From assembly GCA_016210245.1 (NCBI GenBank), contig JACQUR010000141.1, positions 1-5,711 on the forward strand: a stretch of 5,711 nt of DNA. Direction: 5' to 3'. This stretch comes from Chloroflexota bacterium. Its GTDB lineage: Bacteria > Chloroflexota > UBA6077 > JACQUR01. This document shows, one piece after another, positions 1 through 4,803 of the stretch. Under the pieces are notes generated by a model. The model saw only the letters and a program-made list of their open reading frames with translations, had not been told where the DNA came from and ran no database searches. Both the position numbers and the translations under genes were made by a program. How positions within the stretch are numbered: position 1 is the stretch's first letter; every line of letters begins with the position of its first letter.

Positions 1-1
1 C

Positions 2-901
2 TCCAAGGGGCCGCTCGTTTCGATCGTGACGCCCTCGTACAACCAGGCGCGGTTCATCGAGCAGACGATCCGGTCCGTGCTCGACCAGGACTACCCGAGC
101 ATCGAGTACCTCATCTTCGACGGCGGCTCGACCGATGGCAGCGTGGAGGTCATCCGGAGCTACGCCCCTCGGCTGGCCCACTGGGCCAGCGAGCCGGACC
201 GGGGGCAGAGCCACGCGATCAACAAGGGCTTCGCCAGGGCGTCGGGCGACCTCCTGGCCTGGCTGAACTCGGACGACTACTACCTGCCGGGTGCGGTGCG
301 CACGGCGGTCGCCGCCCTGGAGGCGCGGCCCGAGGTGGACGTAGTGTTCAGCGACGCGGTCCTGCACGCGCACGAGAGCGGGGAGCGATGGCCCTACACC
401 GCGCGTCCGGCCGACCTGGTCGCGCTGCTCCGCGACGGCAACCACATCCCCCAGGCGACCAGCTTCATCCGCCGGCGCGCCCTCGAGCGCGTCGGCCTGC
501 TGGACGAGTCGCTGCACGCGGCCATGGACTACGATCTCTGGCTACGCATCGCGCTCGAGGGCCAGCTCGGCTATGTGCCTGGAGTCGTGCTGGCCGTCCA
601 GCGCCTGCACGGTGCGGCGAAGTCGCTGGCCCAGGCGGCGAGCTTCGGCCCGGAGTTCGTGCGCGTGCTCGACAGCTTCTACTCTCACCAGGGCGTGCCC
701 CCGCGCGCGCTCGCCGTGCGGCGGCGGGCCTACGCGCGGGTCTACTATGCCTGCGCCCGCTCGGCCTTCTGGCACCAGCAGGCGTACGGGCAGGCGCTGC
801 GCTGGCTCGTGCGCTCGGCGTGGATGCACCCCGCGCCCCTGGCCCAATTGCCGGGCGTGGTGGCGCGCTCCGTGCAGCGGCGCGCACGACAACTGCTCTA
901 G
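2..901 (+). CDS. Family 2 glycosyltransferase, 3' part of gene
   Basis: The product is predicted to move a sugar from a nucleotide-sugar donor onto a cell-surface glycan, for example exopolysaccharide, O-antigen or a glycoprotein. Counting from the first complete codon (base 2), 299 residues are visible. The nucleotide-binding start of the GT-A fold is PLVSIVTPSYNQ (4-15). FDGGSTDGS (39-47) contains the first conserved acidic residue. LNSDDYY (88-94) is the metal/donor-binding DXD-type motif. AMDYDLWLRIA (174-184) matches the region of the catalytic acidic residue. The C-terminus is basic and lacks a clear membrane segment. The reading frame is open to the left edge and GTG at 26 encodes the Val of the first beta strand, so the true start lies outside the window, probably only a few codons away. 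The acceptor cannot be told from sequence. The stop overlaps the stop of the convergent toxin gene. The family call is firm; the substrate is unknown. Confidence 0.93.
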   Translation, partial: SKGPLVSIVTPSYNQARFIEQTIRSVLDQDYPSIEYLIFDGGSTDGSVEVIRSYAPRLAHWASEPDRGQSHAINKGFARASGDLLAWLNSDDYYLPGAVRTAVAALEARPEVDVVFSDAVLHAHESGERWPYTARPADLVALLRDGNHIPQATSFIRRRALERVGLLDESLHAAMDYDLWLRIALEGQLGYVPGVVLAVQRLHGAAKSLAQAASFGPEFVRVLDSFYSHQGVPPRALAVRRRAYARVYYACARSAFWHQQAYGQALRWLVRSAWMHPAPLAQLPGVVARSVQRRARQLL

Positions 902-1182
902 CCGTAGACCTCGTCGTGGCTGCCGACGTCGAGCAGCACTGCCGTGTCAGCATCCCAGAGGAATACGACCCGGGCGTCGTAGCCGAAGGAGAAGGCCCAC
1001 CTGCCCTCGTGCTGCCCGTGCAGCTTGTGGGTCCGAAGACGGGGGTCGGCCGGGTTCTGCTGGAATATCCGGAGCGCCCGAGCCAGCGCTCGCTTCTCGT
1101 CCACCGGCAGCCGCTGCACCCGCCGGGTGAAGTGCGGCGTGTACTTGATCCGGACGCGCCCGCGACCCGGTCGCTCCGTCAC
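898..1182 (-). CDS. RelE/ParE-superfamily toxin of a type II toxin-antitoxin pair
   Basis: This is a 94-residue basic protein of typical RelE-superfamily size. Visible marks are an N-terminal strand and helix IKYTPHFTRRVQRLP (12-26), then HKLHG (52-56), then the core strand pair WAFSFGYDARVVF (62-74) with the conserved Arg at 71. The C-terminal signature is LLDVGSHDEVYG (83-94). Members of this branch, annotated RelE/StbE- or YafQ-like, are mostly ribosome-dependent mRNA endonucleases, although ParE-type gyrase poisons share the fold. I infer mRNA cleavage without proof. The GTG start at 1182 is supported by AGGAG six bases upstream, inside the last codons of the antitoxin gene. Only three bases separate the two genes, so translation is probably coupled. 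No catalytic residue is visibly lost, so the toxin looks intact. Confidence 0.85.
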   Translation of the reverse strand: MTERPGRGRVRIKYTPHFTRRVQRLPVDEKRALARALRIFQQNPADPRLRTHKLHGQHEGRWAFSFGYDARVVFLWDADTAVLLDVGSHDEVYG

Positions 1183-1185
1183 GGA

Positions 1186-1476
1186 TTACTCCTGCTCCAG
1201 GCCCAGGTCCGCGATCAACTCCTCTACGTCGTCGTAGACCTGGCCCTGGCCAGCCCGGTGCTCGGCCTCGGCCTCCGACACGCCCGCCCAGAAGAGATCG
1301 TGCCGAAGCTGCTTCACTTCTTCCAGTAGCGCCTCGTAGGTCTGGACATCGACCAGGTAGGCTGCCGGGCGCGACCGGACACACACCAGCACCGGCTCAC
1401 GAGTCCGACGGGTATGCTCGACAAGCTTGGTCGCCTCCTCACGCACGTCGGTGATGCTCACCACCTTGACCGGCAT
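1186..1476 (-). CDS. Phd/YefM-family antitoxin
   Basis: This 96-residue protein is the likely antitoxin for the RelE-like toxin directly downstream. The N-terminal part (2-50) follows the Phd/YefM pattern: VVSITDVREEATKLVEH resembles the DNA-binding 'ISEAR..L..L' helix region. Then EPVLVCVRSRPAAYLVD (27-43) resembles the 'PV.I...GRP.AVLVS' strand pair, followed by the YEALLEEV helix (47-54). The acidic C-terminal half (65-96, rich in Glu and Asp) fits the disordered tail that wraps and neutralises the toxin in this family. The ATG at 1476 has a strong AGGAGGTGG ribosome site six bases upstream. Antitoxin-first order and tight coupling are standard. Such proteins usually repress their own operon, and direct repeats upstream could be the binding sites. 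Confidence 0.85.
   Translation of the reverse strand: MPVKVVSITDVREEATKLVEHTRRTREPVLVCVRSRPAAYLVDVQTYEALLEEVKQLRHDLFWAGVSEAEAEHRAGQGQVYDDVEELIADLGLEQE
1189..1193 (-). promoter_or_regulatory. Ribosome binding site of the toxin gene
   Basis: On the minus strand AGGAG lies within the final antitoxin codons and is followed by TAATCC and then GTG. It supports the GTG start at 1182 and makes toxin translation dependent on ribosomes finishing the antitoxin. Confidence 0.6.
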
Positions 1477-1482
1477 CGCACT

Positions 1483-1491
1483 CCACCTCCT
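1483..1491 (-). promoter_or_regulatory. Strong ribosome binding site of the antitoxin gene
   Basis: On the minus strand AGGAGGTGG precedes the ATG at 1476 by six bases. It is close to the ideal anti-16S complement and much better than the site before the toxin. That fits the usual excess of antitoxin over toxin. Confidence 0.75.
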
Positions 1492-1510
1492 GGACAGAGG
1501 GTAACAGAAG

Positions 1511-1549
1511 GCGCGTATCTATGCCAGCACGATTGCCCGTATCCGTGCC
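1511..1549 (-). promoter_or_regulatory. Direct-repeat pair, candidate toxin-antitoxin operator
   Basis: Two 15-bp copies, 1511-1525 and 1535-1549, match at 12 of 15 positions and start 24 bp apart. On the minus strand the consensus is GGCAYRGATACGSGC. They lie 20 to 58 bases upstream of the antitoxin ribosome site, where a promoter and autoregulatory operator would be expected. A shorter overlapping repeat, TGCCCGTA, occurs at 1534-1541 and 1546-1553. No convincing -35/-10 pair was found. The operator role is inferred from position and repetition only. Confidence 0.35.
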
Positions 1550-1617
1550 CGTAAGCAGCTTGGTTTGCACGCCCTCTGTCGGCGAGTGGTTCGCGACGCA
1601 TCAACTGAGGGGCTCCA

Positions 1618-1674
1618 TCCGAGCCGCGACCGTGAGGGAGCGGAGGCCCCGCGGCCTGCTGGTCGCGGCTCGGA
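1618..1674. repeat. GC-rich palindromic (REP-like) intergenic element
   Basis: TCCGAGCCGCGACC (1618-1631) and GGTCGCGGCTCGGA (1661-1674) form a perfect 14-bp inverted repeat. Within the 29-base spacer, AGGCC (1644-1648) and GGCCT (1653-1657) form a second small stem with a 4-base loop. The whole can therefore fold as a long stem with an inner hairpin. It lies in non-coding DNA between the antitoxin's upstream region and the end of the transposase. The left half, with GAGCCGCGACC followed by GTGAGGGAGCGG, resembles a dispersed repeat I recall from other GC-rich environmental genomes, where spurious ORFs over it contain 'PHGRGS'. That likeness is from memory. It could also act as a terminator for either neighbour, but no T-run follows. 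Confidence 0.6.
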
Positions 1675-1710
1675 CCACCAGCCTGCCCCGCACCCAAGAG
1701 GAAGGGCGCC

Positions 1711-2574
1711 CTACGGCGCGGCCCCGGCCGAGGCAGGCAGCAGCGACGGCGACGGCTGACCGGCGATGGCAGCGGCACAGGCCGCGGTCAGGTACTCCAA
1801 CACGTCCCGCTGCTGCTGGCGCAGGGTCGTCACCGCGGTCAGGATGCGCTCCACAAACCGACTGCCGGCCTCGCTCTGCGTCCCGAAGCTCCGCCGCCGC
1901 CACAGCACGGCGCGCCGCAGCGCCCGCTCCGCCCCGTTGTTGGTGGGCTCCACCCCCTCGACGGTGACCAACGTCCACAGCGCAGGCCACAGCTTCCGCA
2001 GCGCCCGGCACAGCCCGGCTGCCTGCGCACTCGGGTTGCTCCGGCCCGCTTCGAACAGCGCCCGGAACTCGTCCTGGAGCGGGCGCATCGTCTCCGCCAG
2101 TCGCTGGTGGGCCAGCGGGTCGTCCCGAGCCTGGTGCCAGGCGGCAAACAGCCGCCTGGTCAGGGCCACGGCCGGCTGGCCCACCTGGCCCGCGGCCCCG
2201 CCCGCGTCGACCAGTCCCTGAAAGTCGCGCTTCAGATGGGACCAGCACACCTCCCGCCGCTCGGGCGACAGCCAGGGGTAGCCCGACCAGCGGTCGCTGC
2301 CCACGATCCCTGGTAGGCCTCGCCGAGGAGCTGCTTGGCGGCTGTGGAGCTGCGGGTGGCCTGGATCCACCGGGGCGGTGATGCTGACCCACCGCCAGCA
2401 GCGACGGTGGGCTTCCCGCCAGCCGGTCTCGTCGACGTTCTGGGTCGGTTGGGTCTGCACGAAGGTCCGAGCCTCGGCCACCGCTCCCGCCAGGGCGGTA
2501 CTGACCGCCTGCTCCAGGGCGGGCCCACTGCCCAGCCCCACCTCCAGGTGGTACGTTGACGCCTGGGCGAGGGG
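1711..2574 (-). pseudogene. IS66-family transposase, C-terminal remnant with frameshifts
   Basis: The open frame runs from just after an in-frame TGA (2577-2575) to the stop at 1711; the first usable start is GTG at 2541 (276 residues). It is the DDE catalytic half of an IS66 transposase (TnpC). Counting from the GTG, the marks are NVDETGWREA (D37), GSDRWSGYPWL (D83), CWSHLKRDFQ (99-108), and EGVEPTNNGAERALRRAV (195-212, catalytic E205), followed by RRRSFGTQSEAGSRF. IS66 transposases are usually about 450-530 residues, so the N-terminal zinc-finger and helix-turn-helix part is missing. Residues about 58-78 do not look like IS66. The expected sequence (IQATRSSTAAKQLLGEAYQ) appears instead in another frame of the same strand between about 2366 and 2308, which implies two compensating indels. 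No accessory tnpA/tnpB genes are present. It is almost certainly inactive. Confidence 0.85.
1711..2574 (-). mobile_element. Fragment of an IS66-type insertion sequence
   Basis: Only the distal transposase part of the element remains. I could not identify IS66-like terminal inverted repeats or an 8-bp target duplication on either side, so the true edges are uncertain. The right edge lies between about 2560 and 2578, where IS66-like coding on the minus strand gives way to Abi-like coding on the plus strand. The left edge lies somewhere below 1711. Confidence 0.6.
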
Positions 2575-2575
2575 T

Positions 2576-2788
2576 CAGGTCCAGCAGGCGAAGGACACGC
2601 TCAGGCAGGCAGGGAAGCCTGAGGAGCCGGGGCGAATAGTCGCTGAACTAGATTTCGGCTTCTGGACATCACTCCTCAGCCATCGCTACGCCCGGTCAGC
2701 CGTCACCCCTGCCTGGCAGCGTCCCCTCTGGCCGGACCTTATCAGCGGTCCTGCGCCTTACCGAGACCTCCTCCTCACGCTGGCATGA
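2576..2788 (+). pseudogene. Abi-like protein fragment, truncated at both ends
   Basis: Seventy codons, read from CAG at 2576 to TGA at 2786-2788, resemble the central part of proteins annotated as Abi-like (abortive infection, phage defence). The marks are QVQQAKDTLRQAGKPEEPGR (1-20), the core IVAELDFGFWTSLLSHRY (21-38) and RPLWPDLI (49-56). In family members I recall, the pattern is roughly 'RVVAEL.FGFW..LL..RY ... LWP.L', with about 100 residues on each side. Here the upstream part is replaced by the IS66 fragment. Downstream, the expected C-terminal region with its conserved Arg/His positions is absent, since the frame closes 17 bases before the convergent tadC stop. A longer ORF in this frame begins at 2378, but its first part is antisense to the transposase. 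The family call is from memory and moderately sure; that it is non-functional is very likely. Confidence 0.5.
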
Positions 2789-2804
2789 CTCCGCGCGCCC
2801 TCGT

Positions 2805-3746
2805 TCACACCCCCGCCCCCGACTCGACAATGGTCGGCCAGATGGGGCCCAGGATGATGATGCATAGGGCGGGGAAGATGAACAGCGCCAGGACCGGGAT
2901 CATCTTCAGGGGCGCCTGGGCGGCGGTCTGCTCGGCACGCTGCCGCCGCACGGTGCGCATCTGGTCGCTCTGTATCGAGAGCACCCGGGACACGCTGACG
3001 CCCAGTTGCTCGGCCTGGATGATAGCCGAGATGAAGTTGGCCAGGTCCGGCACCTCCGTGCGCGAGACGATGTCCTTCATGGCTTCTCGGCGCGGCCGGC
3101 CCACCCGCATCTCGGCCTGAGCCCGAGCAAACTCGCGGGTCAGCGCGTTATCGGACTTCTGGCACAGCCGGGCGACCGCCGCGTCGAACCCGAGCCCGGC
3201 CTCCACGCTGATCACCAGCAGGTCCAGGGCATCCGGCATCCCCTTGACGACCTCTTTCTGCCGCGCCCCGGTCTTGCTGTACAGCATCATGTCGGGGCCG
3301 AACCAGCCCAGCAGGCCGGCCACCGCAGCCGCGGGGATGGCCATGCCCACCTTGCCCCCCGCGGTCATCAGGAAGAACAGCGCCCCGCCCAGCGCCAGGG
3401 CGGCGAAGGCCTTGACGCCCAGGAAATCGGTCGGCGTCCAATTGTAGGGATTGCCGGCCAGGTTCAGCCGGCGTTGGACGGCGGCCATGCCCGACTCGCG
3501 TTTCTTGACCCCCTGGCGCCTGGTCTGCATCCGCAGCAGCGCCTCCGATAGCTTGCGGATCAGCGGCTTCAGCACCCGCTCGCTGAACGGCTGCTGGAGC
3601 TCGATCTCCTCCAGCGTCTGGGAGCGCGGGATCAACTGCCTGAGCCGCTCCTCGACGGGGTCGCGGCCCAGGTACGGCAGCACCACCCCCAGAAACAGCA
3701 GCACGATGCCGACGAAGAGGATGAAGGCTGCGAGCAACGGAGACAT
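2805..3746 (-). CDS. tadC: TadC-like pilus assembly protein (type II secretion F domain)
   Basis: This 313-residue inner-membrane protein would form, with TadB, the platform that the CpaF ATPase drives to polymerise Flp/Tad pilin. Residues 3-26 are an N-terminal membrane segment. A charged cytoplasmic stretch (27-105) follows, then hydrophobic segments at about 108-128 and 133-150. The conserved F-domain segment is MPDALDLLVISVEAGLGF (170-187), followed by EFARAQAEMRVGRPRREA (205-222). A C-terminal membrane hairpin spans about 281-305. Length and layout are normal for TadC. The ATG at 3746 follows the tadB stop by two bases, with GAGG overlapping the end of tadB as a likely ribosome site, which implies translational coupling. 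It is the last visible gene of the operon. Only decayed, convergent Abi-like DNA follows, and no hairpin-plus-T terminator was seen. Confidence 0.9.
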   Translation of the reverse strand: MSPLLAAFILFVGIVLLFLGVVLPYLGRDPVEERLRQLIPRSQTLEEIELQQPFSERVLKPLIRKLSEALLRMQTRRQGVKKRESGMAAVQRRLNLAGNPYNWTPTDFLGVKAFAALALGGALFFLMTAGGKVGMAIPAAAVAGLLGWFGPDMMLYSKTGARQKEVVKGMPDALDLLVISVEAGLGFDAAVARLCQKSDNALTREFARAQAEMRVGRPRREAMKDIVSRTEVPDLANFISAIIQAEQLGVSVSRVLSIQSDQMRTVRRQRAEQTAAQAPLKMIPVLALFIFPALCIIILGPIWPTIVESGAGV

Positions 3747-3748
3747 GC

Positions 3749-4711
3749 TCAGACCTCGATGTCGGTGATCTTATTGATAATCAAGAACCCGAAAAACACG
3801 CCCATGGCCGCGACGATGGGCAGGATCAGATAGGGGAACTTGAACAGCTTGCCGATGTAATTCGGGTTGATCAGCAGAAACAAGCCACCGAGCGCGCCGG
3901 GCATGCCGGCCAGCATCATGCCCGACCCCCGCTGCTGCGCGGTCAGCGTCTTGATCTCCCCCTTGATCTTGACCCGCTCACGAATGGTGAAGGCGATAGT
4001 GTCCAGGATCTTGGCCAGGTTACCGCCGACCTCGAACTGGACCAGGATCGCGGTCACCAGCAGGTCCAGGTCGTCACTGGCGATGCGCCGCACCATGTGG
4101 CGCAGCGCGTCCTGAGGGTTGACCCCCAGGCCGATCTCCCGCACCACCCGCTGGAACTCGTCGGCAATGGGCGGCTCGCCCTCGCGCGAGATCAGCTCCA
4201 TCGACTGCACCAGGCTCAGCCCCGAGCGCAGGGAGTTGCCCATCAGGGTAATGGTGTCCGGTAGTTGGTTGCTGAACTTCTTGAGCCGCCCGGTCTGGCG
4301 CTGTTTGACCCACCAGCGCGGCGCTACGTAGCCGACGAGCGCGAAGAAGAATGACGCCACCCCGGTGCCCGAGATGAGGTAGGCCAGCGCTGCGCAGACG
4401 ATGACGCACACCCCCTGGGTCACCAGAAACTCGCCCACGGTGAGCTTGAGGTCCGCACGCGCCAGGTCGGTCTGCAGCGCCTGGCCAAAGGAGCGCCCGG
4501 CGAACGCGCGCTCGACCGAACGGGTGACCTGGTCGGCCATCGCTCCGGAGCGGCGCTGCTGGGCGGCCATATCCTCGAGGTCGAGGCGCCGCGTGCCGTA
4601 CTGGAGCAGGCGTCGGTCGATGTGCGACGTATCCGGACGAAACAAACGCTCCGCCCCGACTACCAGGGCGAGCATGGCCCCCACCGCCACGAACGCCAGG
4701 AAGCTTTCCAT
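3749..4711 (-). CDS. tadB: TadB-like pilus assembly protein (type II secretion F domain)
   Basis: From the ATG at 4711 this is a 320-residue inner-membrane platform protein, partner of TadC. Membrane segments lie at about 3-20, 95-113 and 116-131 near the N-terminal side, and at about 265-282 and 292-312 at the C-terminus. The cytoplasmic F domain contains QLPDTITLMGNSLRSGLSL (149-167), FQRVVREIGLGVNPQDAL (186-203) and FEVGGNLAKILDTIAFTIRE (226-245), all typical of TadB. The frame stays open upstream to an ATG at 4792, but that 27-residue extension (DFRFWIGF...NPKSKIQNLK) is a translation of a hairpin repeat. The 4711 ATG opens directly into a membrane segment and has GGGGTGG four bases before it, so I prefer it. 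It lies downstream of cpaF and two bases before tadC. Confidence 0.9.
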   Translation of the reverse strand: MESFLAFVAVGAMLALVVGAERLFRPDTSHIDRRLLQYGTRRLDLEDMAAQQRRSGAMADQVTRSVERAFAGRSFGQALQTDLARADLKLTVGEFLVTQGVCVIVCAALAYLISGTGVASFFFALVGYVAPRWWVKQRQTGRLKKFSNQLPDTITLMGNSLRSGLSLVQSMELISREGEPPIADEFQRVVREIGLGVNPQDALRHMVRRIASDDLDLLVTAILVQFEVGGNLAKILDTIAFTIRERVKIKGEIKTLTAQQRGSGMMLAGMPGALGGLFLLINPNYIGKLFKFPYLILPIVAAMGVFFGFLIINKITDIEV

Positions 4712-4715
4712 TGCG

Positions 4716-4722
4716 CCACCCC
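4716..4722 (-). promoter_or_regulatory. Ribosome binding site deciding the tadB start
   Basis: On the minus strand GGGGTGG stands four bases before the ATG at 4711. It lies just after the hairpin repeat, in the short single-stranded stretch between stem and start codon. No comparable site precedes the ATG at 4792, which is inside the repeat. Confidence 0.5.
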
Positions 4723-4727
4723 CCGTC

Positions 4728-4803
4728 GATTTTAGATTTTGGATTTTAGATTTTGGATTGGGACGGAACCCAATCCAAAATCTAAAATCCAAAATCTAAA
4801 ATC
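4728..4803. repeat. Perfect 35-bp inverted repeat made of heptamers
   Basis: The arms at 4728-4762 and 4769-4803 are exact reverse complements with a 6-base loop (ACGGAA). Each arm is five heptamers in tandem. On the plus strand the left arm reads GATTTTA, GATTTTG, GATTTTA, GATTTTG, GATTGGG, and the right arm is the mirror of these. A further partial heptamer (TAAAAGA) follows at 4804-4810. The repeat is strikingly A/T-rich in GC-rich surroundings. It fills the gap between cpaF and tadB and would form a long hairpin in their shared mRNA. Similar heptamer repeats, read as KSKIQNLKS or DFRFWI peptides, are scattered in Chloroflexota and cyanobacterial genomes as I remember them. No T-run follows the stem on the transcript strand, so it is not a classic intrinsic terminator. 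Confidence 0.95.

Noticed and set aside
26..28. GTG as the start of the glycosyltransferase
   Set aside because: It encodes the Val of the conserved PLVSIVTPSYN strand. The frame is open to the left edge with matching residues before it, so the gene starts outside the window.
388..1329. Long plus-strand ORF of 313 codons
   Set aside because: It is rich in Arg, Ala and Pro, overlaps the glycosyltransferase in another frame and runs antisense across both toxin-antitoxin genes. It is a GC-rich shadow.
1492..1710. Possible small gene between the antitoxin and the IS66 remnant
   Set aside because: Short ORFs here cross the palindrome, lack ribosome sites and show only repeat-derived peptides. 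I see no gene.
1601..2392. Minus-strand ORF of 263 codons
   Set aside because: It is a frame-shadow of the IS66 transposase with low-complexity Gly/Ala/Arg content and no family motif. Its lower end also runs over the REP-like palindrome.
2378..2575. Upstream part of the plus-strand ORF that contains the Abi-like fragment
   Set aside because: It is antisense to the IS66 transposase and shows no Abi-like sequence. Only the part from about 2576 on resembles a protein family.
4728..4803. Hairpin as an intrinsic terminator, or heptamers as a CRISPR array
   Set aside because: The stem is A/T-rich and followed by GACGGGG, not a T-run, on the transcript strand. The units are contiguous 7-mers without spacers.
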